DNA of 64,000 nucleotides from Cellulomonas sp. S1-8 (GTDB taxonomy: Bacteria; Actinomycetota; Actinomycetes; Actinomycetales; Cellulomonadaceae): positions 930,001-994,000 of the forward strand of contig NZ_CP110806.1 of assembly GCF_026184235.1 (NCBI RefSeq), given 5' to 3'. The notes beneath the pieces were generated by a model, which saw nothing but the letters and a program-made list of their open reading frames with translations, was not told where the DNA came from and ran no database searches. Below are positions 41,930 to 51,263 of the stretch, piece after piece. Made by a program: the position numbers and the translations under genes. How positions within the stretch are numbered: position 1 is the stretch's first letter; every line of letters begins with the position of its first letter.

Positions 41930-42790
41930 ATGTCCACGTCCGAACGAACGGCCCCCGAGCGGCCCGGACGGGTGGAGGTGCACCGGGTGCCGACGCGCCT
42001 CGGTGTCCTTGCCGTCCACGAGCACGCCTCACCCGACCCCAGCGCTCCGGTGGCCCTGCTGTGGCACAGCATGTTCGCCGACTCGTCCTCGTGGGCCGAG
42101 GTCGTCCCGCTCCTGACCCCTCACCGTCGGCTGCTGGTGGTCGACGGTCCCGGGTACGGCGAGAGCGCGCCGCTGACGCGGGTGAGCAGCATCGGCGAGA
42201 GCGCCGAGGCGGGCGAGGCGGTGCTCGACCATCTCGGCCTGGACTCGGTCGACTGGGTCGGCAACGCCTGGGGCGGGCACGCCGGGATGCACCTGGCCGC
42301 CACGAGCCCGGAACGCATCCGCACGCTGGTGACGATCAGCTCGCCCGTCAACGCGCTGTCCCGGTCGCAGCTGCGGCAGGTCCGGCTGCTCACGGGACTG
42401 GTGGCAGCGCTGGGGCCGGTCCGCCCGATCCGCGACATCATCGCCAAGGTGCAGCTGGTGCAGCCCCGTGGTCCGCACCGACCGGTCCTGGATGCCGCCC
42501 TCCGCAGGCCGTCACGACGGAGTGTGGCCACGACGGTCCGCTCCTTCATCCTCCACAGGACGGACCTGTCCTGGGCGCTGCCACAGATCGCGGCGCCCAC
42601 CCTGGTCGTCGCGACGGAGGACCGCTACGACTGGACGCCCGAACGTGCGCAGGCCTACGCCCGGGAGCTGCCGGACGGCGCGTTCGCCACCATCGCCGGG
42701 ACGAACATCGTGGCCCCGCTCGAGCAGCCGGAGGCCACGGCGGCCGTCGTCCGGACGTTCTGGGCCGAGCGTGCGGGGAACGCCACGTGA
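41930..42790 (+). CDS. Alpha/beta-hydrolase-fold protein lacking catalytic Ser and His
   Basis: A 286-residue protein of clear alpha/beta-hydrolase build (oxyanion strand VALLWHSMFADSSSW, RLLVVDGPGYGES, cap region, LVVATEDRYDWTP). The nucleophile elbow reads VGNAWGGH, so the serine of G-x-S-x-G is Ala, and the usual catalytic His segment reads IAGTNIVAPLEQPE without His. Only the acid residue candidate (ATEDRYD) remains. Thus it is probably a binding protein or pseudoenzyme, not a hydrolase. ATG 41930 follows GAGAGGTG; stop overlaps the thioredoxin start. Divergent CGNR regulator likely controls it. Confidence 0.85.
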   Translation: MSTSERTAPERPGRVEVHRVPTRLGVLAVHEHASPDPSAPVALLWHSMFADSSSWAEVVPLLTPHRRLLVVDGPGYGESAPLTRVSSIGESAEAGEAVLDHLGLDSVDWVGNAWGGHAGMHLAATSPERIRTLVTISSPVNALSRSQLRQVRLLTGLVAALGPVRPIRDIIAKVQLVQPRGPHRPVLDAALRRPSRRSVATTVRSFILHRTDLSWALPQIAAPTLVVATEDRYDWTPERAQAYARELPDGAFATIAGTNIVAPLEQPEATAAVVRTFWAERAGNAT

Positions 42791-43179
42791 GGGGTCCGGG
42801 ACCCGTCCCCGCCACGAGCGTGGTGGCCGGTGAGCGACGGCACGGGCCGTCCCAGCCGTGGCCGGTGACCGACGCGACGTTCGTCGACGAGGTGCTGCGG
42901 GCCGACCGGCCGGTGCTGGTGGACTTCTGGGCGCCCTGGTGCGGCCCCTGCCGGCTGGTGGTCCCGCTGCTGGAGGAGATCGCCGCCGACCAGGCCGGCT
43001 GGATCCACGTGCGCACGCTGAACGTCGACGAGAACCCGGTCACCACGGCCGCCTACGGCATCCTCTCGATGCCTACCCTGCTCGCCTTCGCTGACGGCGA
43101 GCTCGTCCAGGCAGTGGTCGGCGCGCGACCCCGACAGGTCCTTCGTGCAGAGCTGGCAGCCGTGCTACGCCCCCGGTGA
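42787..43179 (+). CDS. Thioredoxin
   Basis: A 130-residue thioredoxin-fold protein with active site DFWAPWCGPCRLVVPLL (WCGPC at about 51-55) and the cis-proline in LSMPTLLAF. The N-terminus is extended by about 25 residues over ordinary thioredoxin, without a signal peptide, if GTG 42787 (overlapping the hydrolase stop) is the start; a GTG near 42820 would give a normal length. Coupling to the pseudo-hydrolase is unusual. Reduces disulphides in cytoplasmic targets. Confidence 0.9.
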   Translation: MRGPGPVPATSVVAGERRHGPSQPWPVTDATFVDEVLRADRPVLVDFWAPWCGPCRLVVPLLEEIAADQAGWIHVRTLNVDENPVTTAAYGILSMPTLLAFADGELVQAVVGARPRQVLRAELAAVLRPR

Positions 43180-43249
43180 TCGACCGCCTGAGCACCGGCG
43201 TTCTTCCATGAGGGCGATGGGCGACCCGCGCCGGCCGGACCGGTGCCGG

Positions 43250-43876
43250 TCAGCCCGGCGATCCACCGAGCTGGCGCCGCTTCATGGCGATGCGGGTGCC
43301 GATGGCGAGGTTGATCGTCCCGACCACGAGCGGGAGGACGCCGGTGCCACCCCCGGGAGTGGCGGCCAGCACGACGCCGCCGAGGACGGGGACCGCCCCG
43401 CACACGAGGTACGCCCACATGCGTCGGCGCGACGGGGGGAGCAACGCCACCTGGCGCACGTCGCGGAGGGTCGGCCGTCCGGACTCGATCGTCGGTACGG
43501 GCGCCGCGCCGCGCGGCCTCGGTGGCGTCGACGGCCACGGGGAGGCGAGCACGTCGGCCGGGTCGGTCTCGAAGCCCGGGTCGATCGGTGTGCTCGGGAG
43601 ATGGTCGAACCAGAACCGGTCGACGAGCTCGCCGATCCACTCGACAGCCACCCCGCGGCTCACCACGAGGAGCACCTCGCGGTCCTCGTGGATGACCTCC
43701 TCGACGCCAGGGACACGCTCGAGCATCGCGATCGTGCCCTCGACGAGACCCTCGTAGGGGTGAGCGGCGGTGTCCGAGAACCCGAGCTCGGTGCGCAGCC
43801 GCCCGTCACCCAGGGCGACCACGTTCTCGATCCAGTACACGGGCTCGTCGCAGAGCAGTCCCGGGAGTCTCTCCAT
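43250..43876 (-). CDS. Hypothetical protein with C-terminal membrane helices
   Basis: A 208-residue protein. Residues 1-95 form an alpha/beta domain (ENVVALGDGRLRTELGFSDT, GTIAMLERVPGVEEVIHEDR, EVLLVVSRGVAVEWIGEL), followed by a Pro-rich linker (SPWPSTPPRPRGAAP), and two helices near 150-172 and 175-195 (MWAYLVCGAVPVLGGVVLAA and LPLVVGTINLAIGTRIAM). ATG 43876 is chosen; a longer frame to 43939 is possible. Not recognised. Confidence 0.6.
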   Translation of the reverse strand: MERLPGLLCDEPVYWIENVVALGDGRLRTELGFSDTAAHPYEGLVEGTIAMLERVPGVEEVIHEDREVLLVVSRGVAVEWIGELVDRFWFDHLPSTPIDPGFETDPADVLASPWPSTPPRPRGAAPVPTIESGRPTLRDVRQVALLPPSRRRMWAYLVCGAVPVLGGVVLAATPGGGTGVLPLVVGTINLAIGTRIAMKRRQLGGSPG

Positions 43877-44175
43877 GCCCGAGCATCGGTACACCGCACC
43901 CGATGTCTGAGGCGCAGCGGGACGCCGGCGGTCACCCACGAGCCGTCCCCCGCGCGATCACCCTACGGACCCGAGCTTGGGGTCCGCCGCCCCCAGCCCG
44001 TCGGTCTCCCGCGCCTGCGAGAGCGCGTCGTGCCCGGCCAGCCAGTCACCTCGGGCACGGGCCGTGCGTCCCGCTGCGGGCACGTCAGGAATGGTCACGG
44101 TGAGTGTCCACGCTGGTCGTCCCGGCCCCGCGCGTCAGGAGCCGGGCGTACCTCGTACCGCGCCCCCTCCAGTCC

Positions 44176-44204
44176 TTGACGTCCCCCCCACCCCTCCCTA
44201 CGTT
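44176..44204 (+). promoter_or_regulatory. Xylanase promoter TTGACG-N17-TACGTT
   Basis: A near-consensus vegetative promoter 204 bp before the xylanase start. The 530-bp gap from 43877 to 44407 holds no convincing gene; no CelR-type TGGGAGCGCTCCCA operator is visible. Confidence 0.7.
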
Positions 44205-44407
44205 GTCACCCACACGGCCCAGCACGCGTTCTCCGTCGACGACGACGTCCAGAGAGTCAGAGGTCCCGCAAGGGCTACGCCCGGGCCGCTGTCAACGTTC
44301 GTCGGTACCCGGCGGTGCCTCGTGCGGCACGTGGGCAGATGTCGGCCGGACGGGGGGCTCGCCTCCTGCTGCGCCGGCTCCGGAGCGGCACGCAGGGGGA
44401 GCGGAAC

Positions 44408-46282
44408 ATGATCGGTCGCACCACACGACGACATGACGGGGCAGCAGGGACGGTGCTCCGCGACAACCGGCGCTGGGTCGCGCGGTGGGTGGGAGCGGGC
44501 ACCGCGGTCGCGCTCGCGGCCGTCGGCCTGGCCGTCCCGGCGCAGGCCGCCGTCGCCACCTTCGACGTCGAGATCACCGTGTCCGGGTCGGGCACGGTCA
44601 CCGGCGAGGGCAGCTACGAGGCAGGGGAGACGGTCGAGCTGACGGCGACGCCCGCCGCGTCCCACGTGTGGGGCGGCTGGACGTCGGCCGAGCTCGGGTG
44701 GATCGGCGCCCGGGTCGGCTCCTTCACGATGCCGGAGGGCGACGTCGTCCTCGAGGCCTCGTTCCGCAAGCAGATGGCGTCGCTCAAGAACGTCTACCGC
44801 GACTACTTCGACGTGGGCAACATCTACTCGGGCCCGCAGACGTACGCGGCGGGGTCGCCCAACTCGGCCACGGTCGACCGGCACTACAGCGTCATGACGG
44901 CCGAGAACAACATGAAGCCGGACCAGTTGCTGCCGAACAACAACATCGACCCCGTGACCGGTGAGTTCACGTTCACCTGGGATGCCGCGGACGCCTTCGT
45001 CGACGAGACGCTCGCGCGCGGCATGGACGTGCACGGGCACGTGCTCGTCTGGCACGGCCAGTCCCCGCCGCGCATCAACAGCGGCGCCACGGGCGGCACG
45101 CGTGCGCAGGCCAAGGCGAACATGGAGCGCTACATCGAGGCGGTGCTGACCCACTTCAGCGGTCGCACCGTCTCCTGGGACGTCGTCAACGAGGCGTTCG
45201 TCGACGGGCTCGCGGAGTTCGACCCCGCGACCCAGGACTGGCGCGACTTCCTCCGCGGCGGACCGAACGGCGGGTTCTCCAACTGGTACAGCGCGTACGC
45301 CAACGGTGCCGACGCCGCGGCGGGCGAGAGCCCGTCCGACTTCCTCTACGACGCGTTCGTCCTGGCGCGGCAGTACGGGCCGGAGACGCGGCTCGAGTAC
45401 AACGACTTCAACGTCTTCCAGTCCGAGGGCAAGGCGCAGGCGATCATCGCGATGGCGACCGACCTGAACGAGCGGTACGCCGCCGAGCACCCGGACGACC
45501 CCCGGCAGCTCGTCGAGTCCATCGGCCTGCAGTCGCACAACTACATCAACCAGACGCCGGCCCTCGCGTGCACGGGCTCGCGCCTGCCGCAGCTGTCCGA
45601 CGACGCGGCCGAGGAGTGGCAGCCCGGGGCGTGCTCGGACGAGGCCTCGGTCGAGCGCTCCCTCCAGCTGATCATCGAGGCGGGCTTCACGGCCAGCATC
45701 AGCGAGCTGGACCTGCAGGTGTGGGAGGCGTGGAACGGCCAGCCCGAGGGGGACGACCGGTCTCAGTACCGCGACCTGACCGACCCGACCGTCGCGGACC
45801 GGATCTCCCGGGGCGAGTTCGACTACTGGGTCGGCAAGATCACCAACCGCGCCGAGCTCGAGGCGATACAGGCCCAGCGGTTCGCCGAGTACTTCGCCGT
45901 CTACAAGAAGTACTCGACGGACATCAACCGCGTCACGTTCTGGGGGATCACCGACCAGCTCAGCTGGCGGTCCACCCACAACCCGCTGATCTTCAACAGC
46001 GACTTCTCCGAGAAGCTGGGGGCGGCCGCCAGCGCCGCCCCCGAGCGCTGGCTCGGCCTGCCCAAGACGATCGTCGACACCTCGAAGCTCGAGCTCGCCC
46101 TCGCGCAGGCCAAGGCGCTGGACCTGCGCGGGAGCGTCTGGACCGGCGTCACCCTCGCCAAGGTGAAGGTCGCCATCGCCCGGGTCGCCGCCGTCCTCAA
46201 GGCGGGTGGACCGCAGGCCAAGGTGAATGCTGCGACCGCTGCACTGCTCGACGCCGTGGCCGCGCTCGAACGGAAGAAGTGA
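44408..46282 (+). CDS. Secreted GH10 endo-1,4-beta-xylanase
   Basis: A 624-residue secreted xylanase. ATG 44408 follows AGGGGGAG. Signal peptide to about residue 47 (cleavage near PAQA). Residues 50-118 form an InlB-B-repeat-like domain (SGSGTVTGEGSYEAGETVEL, WGGWTS). The GH10 domain spans about 120-545: VMTAENNMKPDQ, HGHVLVWHGQ, acid/base Glu262 in WDVVNEAF, nucleophile Glu433 in SELDLQVW and TFWGITDQLSW. The C-terminal 70 residues are helical and Ala/Lys-rich (FIVAR-like) and no carbohydrate-binding module is seen. It hydrolyses xylan outside the cell. Own promoter and terminator show a monocistronic unit. Confidence 0.95.
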   Translation: MIGRTTRRHDGAAGTVLRDNRRWVARWVGAGTAVALAAVGLAVPAQAAVATFDVEITVSGSGTVTGEGSYEAGETVELTATPAASHVWGGWTSAELGWIGARVGSFTMPEGDVVLEASFRKQMASLKNVYRDYFDVGNIYSGPQTYAAGSPNSATVDRHYSVMTAENNMKPDQLLPNNNIDPVTGEFTFTWDAADAFVDETLARGMDVHGHVLVWHGQSPPRINSGATGGTRAQAKANMERYIEAVLTHFSGRTVSWDVVNEAFVDGLAEFDPATQDWRDFLRGGPNGGFSNWYSAYANGADAAAGESPSDFLYDAFVLARQYGPETRLEYNDFNVFQSEGKAQAIIAMATDLNERYAAEHPDDPRQLVESIGLQSHNYINQTPALACTGSRLPQLSDDAAEEWQPGACSDEASVERSLQLIIEAGFTASISELDLQVWEAWNGQPEGDDRSQYRDLTDPTVADRISRGEFDYWVGKITNRAELEAIQAQRFAEYFAVYKKYSTDINRVTFWGITDQLSWRSTHNPLIFNSDFSEKLGAAASAAPERWLGLPKTIVDTSKLELALAQAKALDLRGSVWTGVTLAKVKVAIARVAAVLKAGGPQAKVNAATAALLDAVAALERKK

Positions 46283-46313
46283 CCGTCCGGAGGTCGTGAC
46301 GACGCGCCCTCAC

Positions 46314-46373
46314 GCCGAGGTCCCCGCAGGTCCCGGAGCGGAACGACGCTCCGGCGTCCTGCGGGGCCTCGGC
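46314..46373. terminator. Long hairpin after the xylanase gene
   Basis: GCCGAGG, CCCCGCAGG and CCGGAGCG pair in order with CGCTCCGG, CCTGCGGGG and CCTCGGC around a GAACGA loop, giving a 24-bp stem with small bulges, 31 bp after the stop codon. Confidence 0.85.
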
Positions 46374-46464
46374 CGTGCGGGGCGCCCCGCGCCGGGGCAT
46401 CCCGTGCGCGCACCCGCCCGGCGGGGGAGGATGGGGAACTTCCGTGACCTTGAGGGGCGTGTGA

Positions 46465-47487
46465 GTGGCCGGCAACGCGACATCGATGTACAGCAACGCG
46501 TCTCTGCTGTCCCTGGCGGCGGTCACCCCTGACCGGGTGACCACGTCCGCGGAGCTGGACGCTCGCCTGCGGCCCGTCCTGGACCGGCTGCGCCTGCCGA
46601 CCGGACTGCTCCAGCGCATCGCCGGCGTCCACGAGCGCCGCAACTGGACCGAGGGGCAGAGCTTCGACACCGCGACGATCGAGGCGGGGGAGAAGGCGCT
46701 CGCCGAGGCCGGCGTCGACCGCGGGCGGATCGGCCTGCTCATCAACACGTCCGTCACGCGGCCGCACCTCGAGCCGTCCGTCGCGGTGCGCATGCACCAC
46801 GGGCTGGCCCTGCCGTCGTCGGCCGTCAACTTCGACATCGCGAACGCGTGCCTCGGCTTCGTCAACGGCATGAGCCTCGCGGCCCAGCTCATCGACGCGG
46901 GGCAGATCGAGTACGCGCTCGTCGTCGACGGCGAGGACGCCGACGCGGTCCAGCACAACACCGTCGCGCGGCTGTCCCGCGAGGGGACGACCCGTGCCGA
47001 CTTCATGCGCGAGTTCCCGACCCTGACGCTCGGCTCGGGGGCCGTCGCCGCCGTCCTCGGCCCCGCCGACGCGCACCCGTCGGGCCACCGTCTGCTCGGG
47101 GGCGTGACGCGTGCCGCCACCGAGTTCAACGACCTGTGCGTCGGCGGCGTCAACGGCATGTACACGGACGCGAAGGCGCTGCTCAAGGGCGGCATGCAGC
47201 TCGTCATGGCCGCGTGGAAGGAGGCCCGTCAGCACTTCGACTGGGCCGACATGGACCGGTACGTGATGCACCAGGTGTCCGACGTCCACACCGACGCGAT
47301 CATCAAGGCCGCGAAGCTCGACCGGTCCCGCGTGCCGCTGACCTACCCGCGCTTCGGCAACGTGGGCCCGGCGTCCATCCCGATCACGCTCGCGCACGAG
47401 GCGGCGAGCCTGTCGCCGGGCGACCGCGTCCTGCTCATGGGCGTGGGCTCCGGCATCAACACCGCGATGATGGAGCTCGCCTGGTGA
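46465..47487 (+). CDS. oleA: OleA, acyl-CoA head-to-head condensing enzyme
   Basis: A 340-residue thiolase-fold enzyme related to FabH. Catalytic Cys129 sits in DIANACLGFVNGM, which is the OleA form; GEDADAVQHNT and the MHQVSDVHTDAI His plus YPRFGNVGPASIP Asn complete the site. It joins two fatty acyl-CoAs to a 2-alkyl-3-ketoacid, the first step of long-chain olefin synthesis. GTG 46465 follows GAGGGG. The stop overlaps the GTG of oleBC. Operon-level neighbours oleBC and oleD confirm the assignment over ordinary KAS III. Confidence 0.95.
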   Translation: MAGNATSMYSNASLLSLAAVTPDRVTTSAELDARLRPVLDRLRLPTGLLQRIAGVHERRNWTEGQSFDTATIEAGEKALAEAGVDRGRIGLLINTSVTRPHLEPSVAVRMHHGLALPSSAVNFDIANACLGFVNGMSLAAQLIDAGQIEYALVVDGEDADAVQHNTVARLSREGTTRADFMREFPTLTLGSGAVAAVLGPADAHPSGHRLLGGVTRAATEFNDLCVGGVNGMYTDAKALLKGGMQLVMAAWKEARQHFDWADMDRYVMHQVSDVHTDAIIKAAKLDRSRVPLTYPRFGNVGPASIPITLAHEAASLSPGDRVLLMGVGSGINTAMMELAW

Positions 47488-50273
47488 CAGGTGCTCCGAC
47501 GGCACCCGCCGGGTTCCCCCCGGGCGGCCTGCCGGGGTTGGACCCTGCCTGGTCGCGGCTCGTCGCCGTCCGCGAGACGCCGCTCGACGGGTCGCGCACA
47601 CCCGACCGGCCGCCTGTGCTCAGCACCGCGGACGACGCGGTGACGCACACGTGGCACGTGCTCGACACCGGCCCGCTCCTCGCCGAGCGCGGGGTCACAC
47701 CCGTCGGGACCCTGCTGTGCGTGCACGGCAACCCGACGTGGTCGTACCTGTGGCGCGACCTCGTCGCTGCCACGCTGGCTGCCGCGGACGTGGCCGCTGC
47801 GGACGGCCCGGCCGCCGACGGCGCCGCCGCCGCGTGGCGCGTCGTCGCCGTCGACCAGCTCGAGATGGGCTTCTCGGGGCGCACCGGCACGCACCGGACG
47901 CTGCCCCGGCGCGTGCGGGACCTCGCCGACCTCACCGACGCGCTCGGGCTGGACGGGCCCGTCGTCACGGTCGGGCACGACTGGGGCGGCGTCGTCTCGC
48001 TCGGCTGGGCCGTCGACCACCCCGACGCGCTCGCGGGCGTCGTGCTCCTCAACACCGCGGTGCACCAGCCCGCGGACCGGCCGATCCCGCTGCCGCTGCG
48101 GCTCGCGCTGGCCGCGGTCGGCCCGTCGACGGTCGCGACGCCCGCGTTCCTCGAGACGACGCTCGCGCTCGCGCACCCGGCACTGCCCGACGAGATCAAG
48201 GACGCCTACCGCGCGCCGTACCGCACCGCGGAGCGCCGCTCCGGGATCGGCGGGTTCGTCGCCGACATCCCCGCCGGCCCCGACCACCCGAGCGCCGACG
48301 AGCTCGACCGCATCGCCGAGGGGCTCCGCGGCCTCGACGTCCCCGCGCTCCTGCTCTGGGGGCCGCGCGACCCGGTGTTCGGCGAGCCGTACCTCGCGGA
48401 CCTGCTCGAACGCCTCCCGCGAGCACGGGTGCACCGGTACGAGGGCGCGGGTCACCTCGTCGCCGAGGACGTCGACGTCGCGGGCGCCGTGATGACGTGG
48501 CTCGCGGACCGCCGCGACACCGACGGCGAGCCGACCGCGGTCCCGACGTCCGCCGTCGCCCGCACCCCGATGTGGCACCACCTCGACGCGCTCGCGGACG
48601 ACGACACGACCGCGCTGGTCGAGATGGCGCCGTCCACTGGCGGCGGCGTCCGCACCGTCACGTGGCGTCTGCTCGCGCGGCGCGTGCGGGAGCTGGCGGC
48701 GGGACTGCACGCCGCCGGGGTCCGCCGCGGCGACCGCGTCTCGCTGCTCGTCCCACCCGGCGCCGACCTCACCGCGACGCTCTACGCGTGCCTGCGCATC
48801 GGCGCCGTCGTCGTCGTCGCGGACGCCGGCCTGGGTGCGCGGGGGCTCACGCGTGCGGTGCGGGGTGCACAGCCCACGGTCGTCGTGGGGGAGCGCAGGG
48901 GTCTGGCCGCAGCGCGCGCGCTCGGCTGGCCCGGGTGGCGCGTGTCGACGACCGAGCTGCCGCCCGCGACCGCCGCAGCCCTCGGCGTCGAGCTGAGCCT
49001 GCCGGAGCTCGTGGACCTCGGTGCCGGGACCGACCTGCCGGCCGCGCCGTCCCCCGACGACCTCGCGGCGATCCTCTTCACGTCCGGGTCGACCGGACCG
49101 GCCAAGGGCGTCGCGTACACGCACGCGCAGCTCGGCGCGATGCGCGACGCGCTCGCCGCCCAGTACGACCTGGGCGTCGGGACGGGGCTCGTCGCGGGCT
49201 TCGCGCCCTTCGCGCTGCTGGGGCCGGCGCTCGGCTGCCGTTCGGTCACGCCCGACATGGACGTCACCGCACCCCGCACCCTCACGGCGCGGGCGGTCGC
49301 CGCCGCGGCTCACGCGGCCGCGGCCGACGAGGCGGGCACGACGGTGGTGTTCCTCTCGCCCGCGGCCGTCGCGAACGTCGTGGCGACGTCCGGCGAGCTC
49401 ACGGCGGACGACGCGCGGGCGCTCGGGCGCGTCCGGCTCCTGCTCTCGGCGGGTGCGCCGGTGCGCGAGGGGCTGCTCGCGGCGATCGGGGACCTGCTGC
49501 CCGGCGCGGTGCCGCACACGCCGTACGGCATGACCGAGGGTCTGCTGCTCACCGACGTGACGCTCGAGGAGATCCGGGCGGCCGGGTCCGGCGGGGCGTC
49601 GGGCGGGGTGTGCGTCGGGCGGCCCGCGGCGGGCGTGACGGTCCGGATCAGCGCCCTCGACGACGACGGGCGCGCGACCGGGGCGCTCGCGGGGACGCCC
49701 GACGTGACGGGCGAGGTCGTCGTCGCCGCACCGCACGTCAAGGACCACTACGACCGGCTGTGGCTGACCGACCGCGAGAGCCGGCGCGGGACGCCGGACG
49801 GCGACGGGGCGACGCGGGTCGAGGTGGGGTCGCCCGCGGACGACGTCGCACCGGACGCGCGCTGGCACCGCACCGGTGACGTCGGGCACCTCGACGCCGC
49901 GGGCCGGCTCTGGGTCGAGGGGCGCCTCGCGCACGTCCTCGTCACCGCGGACGGACCCGTCACCCCGGTCGGCCCGGAGCAGCGCGCGGAGTCCGTGCCC
50001 GGGGTGCGGCGCGCGGGCGTGGTCGGCGTCGGGCCGCGCGGCACCCAGCAGGTCGTCGTCGTCGTGGAGACGGACGCGGCAGCCCGCCGGCCCGCGCTCG
50101 CGACACCCGCGCTCACCGCGGCGGTGCGGGCCGCCGTCGGACGGGACGTCGCGGCCGTGCTCGTCGTGCCCGACCTGCCGACCGACGTCCGCCACAACTC
50201 CAAGATCGACCGTGCCCGGCTGGCCGTGTGGGCCGACGGGGTGCTGGCCGGCGGACGGCTGAGGAAGCCGTGA
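47484..50273 (+). CDS. oleBC: OleBC fusion: beta-lactone decarboxylase and beta-lactone synthetase
   Basis: A 929-residue fusion. OleB part, about 1-345: haloalkane-dehalogenase-like hydrolase with HGNPTWSYLWRD (about 82), nucleophile Asp166 in GHDWGGVVSLGW and EGAGHLVAEDVD. OleC part, about 365-929: AMP-ligase fold with ILFTSGSTGPAKGVAYTH (about 530), YGMTEGLLLTD, HRTGDVGHLD and the final HNSKIDR lysine. OleC turns the beta-hydroxy acid into a cis beta-lactone and OleB decarboxylates it to the alkene. The fused form is typical of actinobacteria. An Ala/Asp-rich insertion (AADVAAADGPAADG) lies in the OleB part. GTG starts overlap at both ends. Confidence 0.95.
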   Translation: MTGAPTAPAGFPPGGLPGLDPAWSRLVAVRETPLDGSRTPDRPPVLSTADDAVTHTWHVLDTGPLLAERGVTPVGTLLCVHGNPTWSYLWRDLVAATLAAADVAAADGPAADGAAAAWRVVAVDQLEMGFSGRTGTHRTLPRRVRDLADLTDALGLDGPVVTVGHDWGGVVSLGWAVDHPDALAGVVLLNTAVHQPADRPIPLPLRLALAAVGPSTVATPAFLETTLALAHPALPDEIKDAYRAPYRTAERRSGIGGFVADIPAGPDHPSADELDRIAEGLRGLDVPALLLWGPRDPVFGEPYLADLLERLPRARVHRYEGAGHLVAEDVDVAGAVMTWLADRRDTDGEPTAVPTSAVARTPMWHHLDALADDDTTALVEMAPSTGGGVRTVTWRLLARRVRELAAGLHAAGVRRGDRVSLLVPPGADLTATLYACLRIGAVVVVADAGLGARGLTRAVRGAQPTVVVGERRGLAAARALGWPGWRVSTTELPPATAAALGVELSLPELVDLGAGTDLPAAPSPDDLAAILFTSGSTGPAKGVAYTHAQLGAMRDALAAQYDLGVGTGLVAGFAPFALLGPALGCRSVTPDMDVTAPRTLTARAVAAAAHAAAADEAGTTVVFLSPAAVANVVATSGELTADDARALGRVRLLLSAGAPVREGLLAAIGDLLPGAVPHTPYGMTEGLLLTDVTLEEIRAAGSGGASGGVCVGRPAAGVTVRISALDDDGRATGALAGTPDVTGEVVVAAPHVKDHYDRLWLTDRESRRGTPDGDGATRVEVGSPADDVAPDARWHRTGDVGHLDAAGRLWVEGRLAHVLVTADGPVTPVGPEQRAESVPGVRRAGVVGVGPRGTQQVVVVVETDAAARRPALATPALTAAVRAAVGRDVAAVLVVPDLPTDVRHNSKIDRARLAVWADGVLAGGRLRKP

Positions 50274-51262
50274 AGGTCCTGGTCACGGGCGCGTCCGGCC
50301 TCCTCGGCCGCACGACCGCCGCGCGTGTCCGCGACGCCGGGCACGAGGTCCGCACGTTCCAGCGCCGGCCCAGCGGGGTCGACGGCGTCCACGACTCCCT
50401 CGGCTCCCTGACGGACCCCGACGACGTCGACCGCGCCGTCCGCGGCGTCGACGCGGTCGTGCACCTCGCGGCCAAGGTGTCGCTCAGCGGGGACGCGGCC
50501 GACTTCCGACGCGTCAACGTCGACGGCACGGGCGCGCTGCTCGCCGCGGCCGCACGGCACGGCGTCGCGGACGTGGTGCATGCCTCGTCGCCGTCCGTCG
50601 CGCACACCGGGACGGCGATCGTGGGCGGGGACGCGGCGCGGGCCGACCCGCTCCGGGCGCACGGCGACTACGCGCGCACCAAGGCCGAGGCCGAGCTCCT
50701 CGCGCTCGCTGCCGACGGCGACCTGCGGGTCGTCGCCGTCCGGCCGCACCTCGTGTGGGGGCCGGGCGACGAGCAGCTCGTCGCGCGCATCGCCGCGCGG
50801 GCCCGCACCGGCCGGCTCCCGCTGCTCGGCCACGGCGCCGCCCTCATCGACACGACGTACCTCGACAACGCGGCGTCCGCGCTGGTCGCGGCGCTGCACC
50901 GGCTCGGCGACGACGACGGGGTCGTGCGCGGTCAGGCCTACGTCGTCACGAACGGCGAGCCGCGGACCGTCGCGGAGATGCTCGCGGGGATCTGCGTCGC
51001 CGTCGGAGCCCCCGCACCGTCGTACCGCGTGCCCGGCGCGGTGGCGCGGGGGGCGGGCGCCGCGGTCGAGGCCGCCTGGGACCACCTTCCGCTGCGCAGC
51101 GCGGACGGCGAGCCGCCGATGACGCGGTTCCTCGCGGAGCAGCTGTCGACCGCGCACTGGTTCGACCAGCGCCGCACGCGCGCCGACCTGCGGTGGAGGC
51201 CGGAGGTGTCGGTCGACGAGGGGCTGCGCCGGTTGGCGGAGTGGCACGCAGCAGGCGGGTGA
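50270..51262 (+). CDS. oleD: OleD, 2-alkyl-3-ketoalkanoate reductase
   Basis: A 330-residue extended short-chain dehydrogenase. The N-terminal KVLVTGASGLLGRTTAARV binds NADP(H), VVHLAAKVSLSGD and HASSPSVAHT follow, and the catalytic pair is in DYARTKAEAE (Y-x3-K). It reduces the OleA product before lactone formation. GTG 50270 overlaps the oleBC stop. The order oleA-oleBC-oleD with overlapping codons predicts one transcript, ended by the hairpin at 51264-51314. Confidence 0.95.
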   Translation: MKVLVTGASGLLGRTTAARVRDAGHEVRTFQRRPSGVDGVHDSLGSLTDPDDVDRAVRGVDAVVHLAAKVSLSGDAADFRRVNVDGTGALLAAAARHGVADVVHASSPSVAHTGTAIVGGDAARADPLRAHGDYARTKAEAELLALAADGDLRVVAVRPHLVWGPGDEQLVARIAARARTGRLPLLGHGAALIDTTYLDNAASALVAALHRLGDDDGVVRGQAYVVTNGEPRTVAEMLAGICVAVGAPAPSYRVPGAVARGAGAAVEAAWDHLPLRSADGEPPMTRFLAEQLSTAHWFDQRRTRADLRWRPEVSVDEGLRRLAEWHAAGG

Positions 51263-51263
51263 C

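Noticed and set aside
43940..44175. CelR-type operator before the xylanase
   Set aside because: No TGGGAGCGCTCCCA or close variant was found in the gap.
46465..47487. FabH (KAS III) of fatty acid synthesis
   Set aside because: Adjacent oleBC and oleD with overlapping codons and the NACLGFVNG motif identify OleA instead.
47343..50195. A 950-codon open frame antisense to oleBC
   Set aside because: Composition is that of a shadow frame (R, D, E, G, H-rich) and the plus strand has confirmed Ole motifs.
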